From: an uncultured Maribacter sp.
GTDB taxonomy: Bacteria; Bacteroidota; Bacteroidia; Flavobacteriales; Flavobacteriaceae
DNA length: 64,000 bases
Reading direction: 5' to 3'
Assembly: GCF_947495965.1 (NCBI RefSeq)
Contig: NZ_CANMBB010000007.1
Coordinates: 124,001 to 188,000 of the forward strand
Positions 40,602 through 50,544 of the stretch are shown piece by piece. The stretch's first letter is position 1. Every line of letters starts with the position of its first letter. The notes below the pieces were generated by a model. It searched no databases. It saw only the letters and a program-made list of their open reading frames with translations, and was not told the DNA's origin. Made by a program: the position numbers and the translations under genes.

Positions 40602-40619
40602 ACCGTGTACGAACACGGT
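40602..40619. promoter_or_regulatory. Perfect palindrome, candidate operator or 5'-UTR hairpin
   Basis: ACCGTGT-ACGA-ACACGGT, about 40 bp before the DUF1080 gene; TAATTTG (-7-like) at 40579-40585. Confidence 0.5.
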
Positions 40620-40660
40620 GAAATAAAATCAGCTTAAAAATCAAACAAATTATCTATTTT

Positions 40661-42046
40661 ATGAAAACAGTATTAAAATCACGTTCCATAATATACCTTC
40701 TATTATGCGTAATAACAGTTATTGGCTGTACAGAACAAAAAAAAGATACAACACCTTGGGTTTCCCTTTTTGATGGAGAAACACTGAATGGCTGGTCACA
40801 AAAAGGAGGTGTTGCTAAATACACGGTAAGAGATGGTGCCATAGTAGGAACTACAGTAAAAAAGACCCCTAATTCTTTTTTAACATCAGATAAAATGTAT
40901 GGCGATTTTATTCTTGAGTTAGATTATAAGGTAGACTCCAGTATGAATTCTGGTATACAAATACGAAGCAATAGTTTTCCTTATTATAAAAATGGTAGAG
41001 TTCACGGTTACCAAGTAGAAATAGACCCCTCTTCACGTGCATGGAGTGCTGGAATTTTTGATGAAGCCCGTAGAGGTTGGCTAAACCCATTAGATAAAAA
41101 CCCTGAAGCGCAAAAAGCTTTTAAAAATAACGACTGGAATCACTATAGAATTGAAGCCATAGGAGATACTTTAAAAACATGGATTAATGATGTTCCTGCT
41201 GCTTATTTAATAGATGATAAAACTGCAAGTGGTTTTATTGCATTACAAGTACATAGTATAGGTGGAAAAAAGAAAGAAGGAACAGAAATAATATGGAAAA
41301 ACATTAATATCCTTACAGACAACTTGGCTAAATATTCCAAAAAATCTACTTTAACTCCTATATACACTAAAAATAAACTTACGGTAAGCGAAGAAAAAGC
41401 TGGTTGGGAAATGTTATGGGATGGCAAAACTACACAAGGTTGGAAAGGTGCTAAATTAGAAACGTTTCCAAAAAGTGGCTGGGAAATAGAAAATGGAGAA
41501 TTAACCGTATTAGCTTCTGATGGTGCTGAATCTGCTGCTGGCGGAGATATTGTTACTAAAGAATTATTTGCAAATTTTGAATTATCTGTAGATTTTAAAC
41601 TAACCCCTGGTGCAAACAGTGGTATTAAATATTATGTAGATACGGAACTAAATAAAGGAGCAGGCTCTTCTATAGGCTTAGAATATCAAATTTTAGATGA
41701 TACTTTACATCCAGATGCAAAAAAAGGAAATCATGAAGGAAGCAGAACGGTATGCTCTTTGTATGACTTAATTAAAGCAGACCCAAACAAGCCCGTAAAT
41801 CCAATAGGAGATTGGAACACAGCCTATATTTCATCCATAGATAATCATGTAGAACACTGGATAAACGGTGTAAAAGTTTTAGAATATGAAAGAAAAAGTC
41901 CAGAATATTTAAAATTAGTAGCTGAAAGCAAATATAAGAAATGGCCAAATTTTGGAGAACTTGAAAAAGGGCAATTATTATTACAAGATCACGGAAATAA
42001 AGTTTCCTTCAAAAATATAAAAGTTAATAAATCTCCTAAAAAATAA
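40661..42046 (+). CDS. Two-domain DUF1080 (3-keto-disaccharide hydrolase family) lipoprotein
   Basis: Two repeats (WVSLFDGETLNGWSQKGGVAKYTVRDGAIVG and WEMLWDGKTTQGWKGAKLETFPKSGWEIENGELTV), lipobox VIGC. Confidence 0.9.
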   Translation: MKTVLKSRSIIYLLLCVITVIGCTEQKKDTTPWVSLFDGETLNGWSQKGGVAKYTVRDGAIVGTTVKKTPNSFLTSDKMYGDFILELDYKVDSSMNSGIQIRSNSFPYYKNGRVHGYQVEIDPSSRAWSAGIFDEARRGWLNPLDKNPEAQKAFKNNDWNHYRIEAIGDTLKTWINDVPAAYLIDDKTASGFIALQVHSIGGKKKEGTEIIWKNINILTDNLAKYSKKSTLTPIYTKNKLTVSEEKAGWEMLWDGKTTQGWKGAKLETFPKSGWEIENGELTVLASDGAESAAGGDIVTKELFANFELSVDFKLTPGANSGIKYYVDTELNKGAGSSIGLEYQILDDTLHPDAKKGNHEGSRTVCSLYDLIKADPNKPVNPIGDWNTAYISSIDNHVEHWINGVKVLEYERKSPEYLKLVAESKYKKWPNFGELEKGQLLLQDHGNKVSFKNIKVNKSPKK

Positions 42047-42049
42047 AAT

Positions 42050-43378
42050 ATGAATTCAAGAAGAAATTTTATAAAAAAAACTACTGCAGGAACTGCAGCT
42101 GTAACCTTAGGAGGCTTGGTATTACCTAGTTCTAGTTACGCAGGTATACTTGGTGCAAACGATAAAATAAATTGTGCAATTATTGGTGTTCGTAGTAGAG
42201 CTAAATCTCATATAGTAGCTATAAATAAAGATAAAAATGCTAAAATTTTATATAACTGTGATGTAGATGATACTATTATAGAAGAGCATAATATATGGTG
42301 CAAAGAGAATATTGGATATGTACCTAAAGTAGAGAAAGATTTTAGAAAAGTATTAGAAGACAAAAGGGTAGATGCCGTTTTTATTGCAACTCCAGAACAC
42401 TGGCATGCACCAATGGCTATAATGGCTTTACAAGCAGGAAAACATGTTTATGTAGAAAAACCATGTAGCCATAACCCGTATGAAAATGATTTACTGGTAC
42501 AAGCGCAAAAGAAATACGGTAAAAAAGTACAAATGGGAAACCAACAGCGCTCTGCTAAAAGTTCTATTCTTGCTATAAAAGAAATAAGAGAAGGTATTAT
42601 TGGAGATGTTTATAAAGGGGAAGCTTACTACTCTAACAATAGAGGTTCTATTGGCATTGGAAAAGTTACAGACGTTCCAAAAACATTAGATTGGGAATTA
42701 TGGCAAGGCCCAGCACCTAGAAAAGAGTACAAAGATAATATTCACCCATATAACTGGCACTGGTTTCATAATTGGGGAACAGGAGAAATACATAATAATG
42801 GAACCCATGAAATAGATATTTGCCGTTGGGCTTTAGGAGTAGATTTACCAGAAAGTGTTACCTCTTTTGGAGGTAAATACACCTATGAAGATGACTGGGA
42901 ATTTGTAGATAACCAACAAGTAACTTACAAATTTAAGGATGATAAATTTTTAACATGGACTGGTCATAGCCGTGGAAAAATACAACCAAAACAACCTGGA
43001 AGAGGCGCTACAATATATGGCAGCAAAGGCTCTATTACTCTAAGTAGAAATGCTTATAATTTATTTGCTTTAGATGGTTCACTTATAAAAACAGAAAAAG
43101 AAGCAGGACAAAGTGCTACTACAAACACCAGAGGCGATGGTAGTTTAGACGTATCTCATGTTGGCAATTTCTTTGACGCTATTCGTGAAGATAAAAGTTT
43201 ACATTCAGACATTCAGGACGCAAGTATATCCACAATGCTATGCCATTTAGGAAATATGGCACAAGACGCTGGAGAAACTCTAAAAATTGATACCTTAACA
43301 GGAAAAGTGACCAACAATGCAAAAGCTATGGAAGGCTGGAAAAGAGAATATGCCGCAGGTTGGGAACCTAAATTATAA
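42050..43378 (+). CDS. Gfo/Idh/MocA-family oxidoreductase with Tat signal
   Basis: NSRRNFIKKTTAGTAAVTLGG; AVFIATPEHWHAPMAIMALQAGKHVYVEKP. Confidence 0.93.
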   Translation: MNSRRNFIKKTTAGTAAVTLGGLVLPSSSYAGILGANDKINCAIIGVRSRAKSHIVAINKDKNAKILYNCDVDDTIIEEHNIWCKENIGYVPKVEKDFRKVLEDKRVDAVFIATPEHWHAPMAIMALQAGKHVYVEKPCSHNPYENDLLVQAQKKYGKKVQMGNQQRSAKSSILAIKEIREGIIGDVYKGEAYYSNNRGSIGIGKVTDVPKTLDWELWQGPAPRKEYKDNIHPYNWHWFHNWGTGEIHNNGTHEIDICRWALGVDLPESVTSFGGKYTYEDDWEFVDNQQVTYKFKDDKFLTWTGHSRGKIQPKQPGRGATIYGSKGSITLSRNAYNLFALDGSLIKTEKEAGQSATTNTRGDGSLDVSHVGNFFDAIREDKSLHSDIQDASISTMLCHLGNMAQDAGETLKIDTLTGKVTNNAKAMEGWKREYAAGWEPKL

Positions 43379-43381
43379 CAA

Positions 43382-44569
43382 ATGAAAAGAAGAGATTTTG
43401 TATTAAAAGGAGGTTTAGCCACCGCAGGTATCGCTACCTCAACAAATGTTGTGGCCAATATTCTTAATTCTAAAAACACTCTAGATAAAGTAACTATTGG
43501 AGTAATTGGCACGGGAAATCGAGGCAGTGGGTTAATCCCTCTAATAAATGAAATTAAAAATTTTGATGTTGTAGCCTGTTGTGATACCCTACCTTTTAGA
43601 TTAGAAAAAGGATTGAGTAACGCAGCCAAAAAAACTAAAGGATATTCGGATTATAGAAAATTATTAAATAATCCAGATATTGATGCTGTTTTAATCTCTA
43701 CTCCTTTTAATACCCATTCCAAAATTGCCATAGATGCTTTAGATGCTGGCAAACATGTGTATTGTGAAAAAACAATGGCAAAAGGTTTAGATGGTATTCA
43801 AAACCTAATAAATAAAACAAAAATATCTAATACTGTTTTTCAAACAGGGCACCAATACCATAGTTCACGTTTATACACCCATGTAGTAAATTTACTAAAA
43901 GAGGGGAAGGTTGGTAAAATAACTTCTTTTGAATGCCAATGGAATAGAAACGGAAACTGGAGAAGACCAGTACCAAAACCCGAATTAGAGAGAGCAATTA
44001 ACTGGAGAATGTATAAAGAGTTTTCTGGTGGTTTAGTGGCCGAACTATGCTCGCACCAAATAGATTTTGTGAATTGGGTACTAGATGCTACTCCAAAAAA
44101 AGTAATGGGTATTGGCGGTATAGACTATTGGAAAGATGGTAGAGAAACATATGATAATGTAAATTTACTATATGATTATCCTAAGGGAGTAAAAGCCAAA
44201 TTTACTTGCTTAACAAGTAATGCTAAAGGCGGTTATCAAATAAAAGTAAAAGGAGATAAAGGAACCATTATTATGGGAACTAGAAATGCTTGGTTTTATC
44301 CTGAAGGAGTAAAAAACAAAAAACTAGGAACCGTAGATGGTGTTGCAGGAGCTACTGTTACTTTTGATAAAAATAAAGGGTATCCAATAAAAATGGAACA
44401 TCTAAACCCAAGTAAGCAAGCTTTACAAGACTTTAGAGATAGTATTACCCTAAACTCTTCTCCTATATCTAATATAACAACAGGAGCCAATACAGCTATC
44501 GCGGTGCAAATGGGATTAGAGGCTATGTATACAGAAAGTATTGTAAAATGGCCTTCTAAAATAAGTTAA
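43382..44569 (+). CDS. Gfo/Idh/MocA-family oxidoreductase with Tat-like signal
   Basis: MKRRDFVLKGGLATAG; VIGTGNRGSG, AVLISTPFNTHSKIAIDALDAGKHVYCEKTMA. Confidence 0.92.
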   Translation: MKRRDFVLKGGLATAGIATSTNVVANILNSKNTLDKVTIGVIGTGNRGSGLIPLINEIKNFDVVACCDTLPFRLEKGLSNAAKKTKGYSDYRKLLNNPDIDAVLISTPFNTHSKIAIDALDAGKHVYCEKTMAKGLDGIQNLINKTKISNTVFQTGHQYHSSRLYTHVVNLLKEGKVGKITSFECQWNRNGNWRRPVPKPELERAINWRMYKEFSGGLVAELCSHQIDFVNWVLDATPKKVMGIGGIDYWKDGRETYDNVNLLYDYPKGVKAKFTCLTSNAKGGYQIKVKGDKGTIIMGTRNAWFYPEGVKNKKLGTVDGVAGATVTFDKNKGYPIKMEHLNPSKQALQDFRDSITLNSSPISNITTGANTAIAVQMGLEAMYTESIVKWPSKIS

Positions 44570-44571
44570 AA

Positions 44572-45972
44572 CTATTTTAAAACAACTTCGCTAAATTTAG
44601 TATCTATAGTAATATTTTTTTTAGAGGAGTTGTTTTTATGATAACCGCTTATCCTTGTGGTATTAGAATTACAGTCTTTTTTTACATGCACACCTTCTGG
44701 ATAAGAAAACTCTGAAGCATACATAAGCCCCTCTATATTACATGCCGAATTTGGCAAATTACATTCCAACTCTGCATTTTGCATAGTTATATTTATAGCT
44801 TTAAAACCACCATCCACATAATTAATTTTAAGAGGTCCAAACTTGTTATTAATTACTACTTTTTTTAGAATTTTATTTATTGTAACATCTGAAGAAGTTG
44901 CGTTAAGATTTAAAAACAACACTTCGTCTAAGGTTATATAATCAGAATAATCGGCCTTTAAGCTTCCATAATTCCATTTTTGAATAGCCACTGGAGAGTA
45001 CGATGCATTTACCATTGTATTATTCCCCTCTATAATGTTGCCAGATAAATTAGAATGCGACAAAGTTGCCTTTAAATTAAAAGTTTGTTGGGCAAGCTTA
45101 ACCTCACCGTGTCTAATATTTAAGTTCATTTTGGTAGATTTTGGCAACTTAATTTTTAATTTCTTCTTTATATTAAAATTCTTTGTCTTACCCTCTCTAG
45201 ATATAAAAACTTTTCTGTGAGCAGCTGCATCATTTCTATGACGCTCCTCCTCTAGCCTATGTGCTTGTTCTCTTTGCTCATGAGCTCGTTCTCTTTCTAA
45301 ATGTGCTGCTTCCATTCTTATTTGCGCTTTTTCTCTTTTAATTTCAGCCTTTTCCATTTTAGCTTCCATTTTTTCGCTCCAAGCTTCTATTTTTTCTTGG
45401 TAATCCTTATCAAAGTTTTTATCAAAATCTTTCTGCCATTTTTTTAAATAAGCATCCCCTTCTTCTTCATACGCTTTGTAATCAAATTTAAAAGCAGATA
45501 CTGATGGCAATGGTGGCATTTCTGGAAGCTCTGGAAGCTCTGGCAACTCAGGCATTTCAGGTAGCTCAGGAAGTTCAACAACAATATGTTTCATAGCATT
45601 AATCTCTGGCATATTAAAACTAAAATCGTCCATATTAAAATGGCCACTACTAAATGCGGAAGGACCCTTATTATTAGATGTTACAACTATTCTTTTACTA
45701 CTTCCTAATATTTGTATAGGATCATTCTTAAAGTATAGAGCTGCATCTTCCTCAGTAGCTCCTTCCAAAACAACTGTTGCCTCTATAGATACTTCATTTT
45801 TGTCCCAAGTATCAAATTCTATATCCGCATAGCTTGTTTTTATTTCTAAAATAGCACTATCTACTACTTTAAAAGTCTCTTTATATACCTTACTATTTTT
45901 TTGTCCGCTGCATACAAATACAGACAGTACAATAATTAATAATAAATATTTTGTTCTATATAATTTGGTCAT
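44572..45972 (-). CDS. Exported protein with LPE repeat, charged helix and beta-rich C-terminus (DUF4097-like)
   Basis: VELPELPEMPELPELPELPEMPPLPS, then a long E/K/R-rich helix, then a repeating beta-strand region. Confidence 0.7.
   Translation of the reverse strand: MTKLYRTKYLLLIIVLSVFVCSGQKNSKVYKETFKVVDSAILEIKTSYADIEFDTWDKNEVSIEATVVLEGATEEDAALYFKNDPIQILGSSKRIVVTSNNKGPSAFSSGHFNMDDFSFNMPEINAMKHIVVELPELPEMPELPELPELPEMPPLPSVSAFKFDYKAYEEEGDAYLKKWQKDFDKNFDKDYQEKIEAWSEKMEAKMEKAEIKREKAQIRMEAAHLERERAHEQREQAHRLEEERHRNDAAAHRKVFISREGKTKNFNIKKKLKIKLPKSTKMNLNIRHGEVKLAQQTFNLKATLSHSNLSGNIIEGNNTMVNASYSPVAIQKWNYGSLKADYSDYITLDEVLFLNLNATSSDVTINKILKKVVINNKFGPLKINYVDGGFKAINITMQNAELECNLPNSACNIEGLMYASEFSYPEGVHVKKDCNSNTTRISGYHKNNSSKKNITIDTKFSEVVLK
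45503..45578. repeat. In-frame 9-bp repeat coding for LPE units
   Basis: Tandem ggaagctct/ggcatttca-type units within the 44572-45972 CDS. Confidence 0.65.
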
Positions 45973-46525
45973 TTTCTTCTGTTTTTAATTGATCTAATTT
46001 CTTTTTTAGCTTTTGCAACAACTGTAATCTTAACTGCAAATTTTTAATTAATGCATTAATAGTATAGTCATTAGGCCCAGATTCATTCAATTCTTTAGTT
46101 AAAATTTCGTATTCAGAATTTAACTTTGTTAACTGTTCCATATAACCATCTACAAGCATTTTATTTTTATTAGAAACCTGTAAATTAGATAGCGATACGT
46201 TTATTGTTGCTGTATAATAATCTTCTACTTTTTTTAAATCTGGAGAAAGGTCTCCTAATGAAATTGGTTCTTTATTAACAGGGTTTTTAGTAACTACAAT
46301 TGTTTCTATTGTTTCCTGCTTGTTATATTCTTTATATCCAAAAACACCTGCAGTTATTAGTATTAAAATTGTAGCTGCAATTTTTAATACACTAAAACTT
46401 TTCTTTTTTTCTTTAAATACACCATTATCTAACCGCTTTAAAAAACGTTCTTCATGACCATCTTTTAGTTTTGACGTATGTGCTTGTTGTTCTTTTTTAA
46501 ATAATTCTCTAAGATCCTGTTCCAT
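45956..46525 (-). CDS. Putative anti-sigma factor-like membrane protein
   Basis: Single TM (IAATILILITAGVFGY) after a short cytoplasmic domain; overlaps the ECF sigma gene. Confidence 0.65.
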   Translation of the reverse strand: MEQDLRELFKKEQQAHTSKLKDGHEERFLKRLDNGVFKEKKKSFSVLKIAATILILITAGVFGYKEYNKQETIETIVVTKNPVNKEPISLGDLSPDLKKVEDYYTATINVSLSNLQVSNKNKMLVDGYMEQLTKLNSEYEILTKELNESGPNDYTINALIKNLQLRLQLLQKLKKKLDQLKTEENDQII

Positions 46526-47051
46526 AATCTTTTCCTTTTAATATTTCTTTTAAATATCCTTTCCCTCGTAATAATCTAGTTCTACAGGTACTATGTGTAA
46601 TATTTAAAACTTCTGATATTTCTATATGATCATAACCTTCTATCAAAAACATCATTACTACATATTTATAATTTTCTGGCAACTGATCTATTGCTTTGCG
46701 TACATCATTAAATGTATACTCTGGAGCAATACTCCAATCTTCATCTTCTACAATATGCATATAGCTTTCATCTAGAGCCACTAATTTTTCTTGCTTCTTT
46801 TTTAAAAAATCTATACTCTTATTTACTACAATTCTCTTTAACCATGCACCAAACGTTACCTCTCCTTTAAATTGTTCTATTTTCTGAAAAGCTTTAATAA
46901 ATGACTCTTGTAATACATCTTCTGCATCATCTGCATTTTTTACAAAACGCATGGCAACACAGTACATGCCATCGCAATATTGCCTATACAATTTTACTTG
47001 AGCTTTACGGTTATTTTGTTTACACTGTTCTACTACATCTATTTGAAACAT
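46509..47051 (-). CDS. ECF RNA polymerase sigma factor
   Basis: DAEDVLQESFIKAFQKIEQFKGEVTFGAWLKRIVVNKSIDFLKK and sigma-70 region 4. Confidence 0.94.
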   Translation of the reverse strand: MFQIDVVEQCKQNNRKAQVKLYRQYCDGMYCVAMRFVKNADDAEDVLQESFIKAFQKIEQFKGEVTFGAWLKRIVVNKSIDFLKKKQEKLVALDESYMHIVEDEDWSIAPEYTFNDVRKAIDQLPENYKYVVMMFLIEGYDHIEISEVLNITHSTCRTRLLRGKGYLKEILKGKDYGTGS

Positions 47052-47161
47052 TGGCCAGTTTCTGTCTTTTTTTGGTTGCTTTGTTAAACTAAGGACGAAA
47101 GAATTATATCGATGTTGCAGAAAACAATTATTTTTATATCGATTTTTAAAATTTTGTCCTT

Positions 47162-48070
47162 TTGAAACAAGTTACCATTAATAATAGTTTTATCACATTA
47201 ATTGTATTAGACTATGGCGCGGTTATACAAAAAATATTAGTGAAAGATAAAAACGGTGTATCTACAAATGTTGTTGTTGGTTATGACTACCCCAGTAAAT
47301 ACTTAAAAGATGCGTTTTTTCTTGGAGCTTGCGTTGGTAGATACGCTGGAAGAATTTCTAATGGAGGGTTTGAGCTAGATAGAGAACAATTTCACTTAAG
47401 CTCTACTAATGGTGTACACTTACATGGGGGTAAAAATAATTTTAGCAGACAACATTGGAAAATCATTGAAATTAATTATAAAGAAGAACCGTTTGTTACA
47501 CTACAATACCATAGTAAACATTTAGAAGAAGGTTACCCAGGAAACCTAACAGCCACAGTAACTTATAAACTGGTAGATAATGCGCTACACGTAATTCATG
47601 AGGCAACTACAGACCGTACAACGGTAGTAAACTTAACTAATCATTCTTATTTTAGATTAGATGATGAAACGTTTATTGATGATTATGAGTTACAACTTAA
47701 TTGTCCTGAAATGTTAGAAACTACAGAGCAGTTAATTCCAACAGGAGCTTCTAAATCTGTTAGAGGAAGTGAGTATGACTTTGTTAAACAACGTAGAATT
47801 GGCAGCACAAGATTAGATACTCCTTTTGCGATAGATTTAAGTAGTGATAAAGCTGCAGAGGTAAGTTCTAAAAAAACTGGAATTGGTATGAAAGTATACA
47901 CCAACCAACCCGCAGTTGTAGTGTATACCCCTGACGGGTTCCCTGCTATTTGTTTTGAAACTCAAAACTACCCAGATGCACCAAACCAAAAACATTTTCC
48001 AAGCAGTGTTTTAAAACCAGGAGAAAAATACCATAACATTGCTATCTTTAAGTTTGATTTAGTACCTTAG
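47162..48070 (+). CDS. galM: Aldose 1-epimerase
   Basis: GACVGRYAGRISNGGFELD, NLTNHSYF, FETQNYPDAPN. Confidence 0.94.
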   Translation: MKQVTINNSFITLIVLDYGAVIQKILVKDKNGVSTNVVVGYDYPSKYLKDAFFLGACVGRYAGRISNGGFELDREQFHLSSTNGVHLHGGKNNFSRQHWKIIEINYKEEPFVTLQYHSKHLEEGYPGNLTATVTYKLVDNALHVIHEATTDRTTVVNLTNHSYFRLDDETFIDDYELQLNCPEMLETTEQLIPTGASKSVRGSEYDFVKQRRIGSTRLDTPFAIDLSSDKAAEVSSKKTGIGMKVYTNQPAVVVYTPDGFPAICFETQNYPDAPNQKHFPSSVLKPGEKYHNIAIFKFDLVP

Positions 48071-48092
48071 AACATACTTTAAAATATTGATT

Positions 48093-48650
48093 ATGAAAAA
48101 GTTAAAATGGATTTTAATAATTTTCATTGGCATTACCCTTCTTATAAAATTCATTGCAATGCCCTACATGCAAAGGCAAACAAAAAAGCATAGTCCAGAA
48201 CAAACTGCTAACTATCATAAAAATAATAAAGATTTAAAGGTTATATATTCTAGTCCGTCCAAAAAAGGAAGAGTATTATTTGGCGAATTAATTCCTTATA
48301 ATCACGTATGGCGTACCGGTGCAAATGAGCCAACTTCCTTTATAACAGAAACAGATATTAAAATTCTAGACAAAAACTTACCCGCCGGTATTTATTCTTT
48401 ATGGACCATCCCAAACAAAGAACAATGGAATGTAATTTTTAATAGTGAAGTTCCAGAATGGGGGGTTACTATTTTAAGTGGTGGAAAAGAAACTACTAGA
48501 AACCCAGAAAATGATGTGGTAAACATAACTGTGCCTACCGAAAAGCTATCAAAAGTAACCGAAAAATTTACAATAGATTTTGATGATTCTAATGAGCTTG
48601 CTTTATTTCTTGCTTGGGACACTACCAGAGTAAATATCCCTATTAATTAA
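48093..48650 (+). CDS. DUF2911-like protein
   Basis: YSSPSKKGRVLFGELIPYNHVWRTGANEPT; N-terminal TM. Confidence 0.88.
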   Translation: MKKLKWILIIFIGITLLIKFIAMPYMQRQTKKHSPEQTANYHKNNKDLKVIYSSPSKKGRVLFGELIPYNHVWRTGANEPTSFITETDIKILDKNLPAGIYSLWTIPNKEQWNVIFNSEVPEWGVTILSGGKETTRNPENDVVNITVPTEKLSKVTEKFTIDFDDSNELALFLAWDTTRVNIPIN

Positions 48651-48728
48651 CACAAAATTTTCATTACAAAATTGTTAAGCCCACTTGCAATAAAAAACAT
48701 AACTTTGCCCCGATTTTAAATTAAATAA

Positions 48729-49688
48729 ATGGAGCCAGTTACTTCTTCTTTATTATCTATTGTTGTTCCCTTATATAATGAGGAAGACAATGTTGTTTTA
48801 TTAACACAAAAAATACATGAAAGCTTGGTTGGTTATACGTACCAGATTATTTATGTAGATGATTTTTCGACAGATAAAACAAGAAAGGTTGTAAAAGACA
48901 TGCAAGATGACACGATTCATTTTATAGAATTAAAAAAGAATTATGGTCAAAGTTTAGCACTTGCAGCTGGTTTAGATTATGCAGAAGGGGAATATATTAT
49001 TACTATGGATGGTGATTTACAAAACGACCCTAGCGATATTCCTCAAATGCTAACCTACGCCGTTTCTGGAGAATATGACCTTATTACTGGCATTAGACAA
49101 AAAAGAAAAGATTCTTTAGTTAAAAAAATACCGTCCAAAATAGCTAATTTTCTAGTTAGGAGAGTTACAAAATTAGATATTAAAGATAATGGTTGCGCTT
49201 TAAAAGTATTTAGTAAAGATATTGCTAAAGAGCTTAATTTATATGGCGAAATGCACCGATTTATTACCTTATTAGCCTACCTAGAAGGTGCTCAAATAAA
49301 ACAGGTTCCTGTTAAACACCATGCCAGAAATGCTGGAGTTTCTAAATATGGCTTAGAGCGTGTTTTTAAGGTGGTTGCAGATATGGCTTTACTGCTTTTT
49401 ATACGTAAGTATTTCCAAAGACCTATTCATTTATTTGGTATTATAGGTGCTCTTTTAATATTTGCAGGATTAGGAATTAACGCCTATTTACTTATAATAA
49501 AATTTGGCCTTGGAGAAGATATTGGTAGTAGACCATTACTAACAGCTGGTATGATGTTTATTTTTGCTGGGATACAATTATTTACTATTGGTATTGTTAT
49601 GGAGCTTCTTATTCGTACCTATTACGAATCTCAAAACAAACGCCCTTATAGAATTAAAAAAATATTTGTAGGTGACAAAACCTCCTAA
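48729..49688 (+). CDS. GT2 glycosyltransferase (polyprenyl-phosphate sugar synthase-like, GtrB/ArnC type)
   Basis: VVPLYNEEDNVVLLTQKI, TMDGDLQNDPSDIPQML, two C-terminal TM helices. Confidence 0.92.
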   Translation: MEPVTSSLLSIVVPLYNEEDNVVLLTQKIHESLVGYTYQIIYVDDFSTDKTRKVVKDMQDDTIHFIELKKNYGQSLALAAGLDYAEGEYIITMDGDLQNDPSDIPQMLTYAVSGEYDLITGIRQKRKDSLVKKIPSKIANFLVRRVTKLDIKDNGCALKVFSKDIAKELNLYGEMHRFITLLAYLEGAQIKQVPVKHHARNAGVSKYGLERVFKVVADMALLLFIRKYFQRPIHLFGIIGALLIFAGLGINAYLLIIKFGLGEDIGSRPLLTAGMMFIFAGIQLFTIGIVMELLIRTYYESQNKRPYRIKKIFVGDKTS

Positions 49689-50544
49689 ACACGTACTTAC
49701 CGCACTTAAAATTATTATTAGTGCCATTTTAATCTATTTTATTTTCACCAAAATAGACAGTAAAGAAATAGGTACAGTACTAAAAAAGGCAAATTTCTTT
49801 TATGTTGCTGTTGCTATACTCTTATTTGTTTTATCTAAGGTAATTGCATCTATTAGGCTTAATCTTTATTTTCATCAATTGCACATAAATTTATCCGAAA
49901 AAAGCAATCTAAAGCTATACTTACTAGGTATGTTTTATAATTTGTTTTTACCTGGAGGAATTGGTGGTGATGCATACAAAGGCTATGTGATTAAAAAGAA
50001 GTTTAATGTTGTAACAAAAAAAGTAGTCTCTGTCTTAGTATTAGACCGTTTAAGTGGTTTGTTACTTTTGTTTATATACGCCTGCATATTGGCTCTCTTT
50101 GTACAAATAGATTGGCTTCAAAATTTTAAAATACTATGTATTGTAGGTATATTTTTAAGTATCATTACATTTTGGTTCCTAAATAAAAAGTTTTTCAGTT
50201 ATACTTTACCAATTTTCTGGACCTCTTTTATTTTTTCAGCACTGGTACAAATAGCGCAACTGGCAAGTATTTTTCTTTTATTAAAAGCTCTAGGTATTAA
50301 TACCAATATTTTAGGTTATTTATTAATTTTCCTTATCTCTTCTATAATATCTGTTATTCCACTTACTATTGGTGGGATTGGAAGTAGAGAGGTTACTTTT
50401 TTTTACGGCGCAACTCTTTTAAATTTAAACGAAACCGTATCTATAAGTGTAAGTATGCTATTTTTTTTTGTAACAGCTTTTGTTTCTCTTTTTGGTATAA
50501 TATATCATTTTAAAAAACCCAAATTGGAACTAAAAAAGAATTAG
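49672..50544 (+). CDS. Lysylphosphatidylglycerol synthase TM / UPF0104-like protein
   Basis: GMFYNLFLPGGIGGDAYKGYVI, PLTIGGIGSREVTF. Confidence 0.88.
   Translation: MTKPPKHVLTALKIIISAILIYFIFTKIDSKEIGTVLKKANFFYVAVAILLFVLSKVIASIRLNLYFHQLHINLSEKSNLKLYLLGMFYNLFLPGGIGGDAYKGYVIKKKFNVVTKKVVSVLVLDRLSGLLLLFIYACILALFVQIDWLQNFKILCIVGIFLSIITFWFLNKKFFSYTLPIFWTSFIFSALVQIAQLASIFLLLKALGINTNILGYLLIFLISSIISVIPLTIGGIGSREVTFFYGATLLNLNETVSISVSMLFFFVTAFVSLFGIIYHFKKPKLELKKN

Noticed and set aside
45503-45578. LPE repeat DNA as a non-coding tandem repeat
   Set aside because: It is in frame inside an intact CDS with protein-level periodicity, so treated as a protein repeat.
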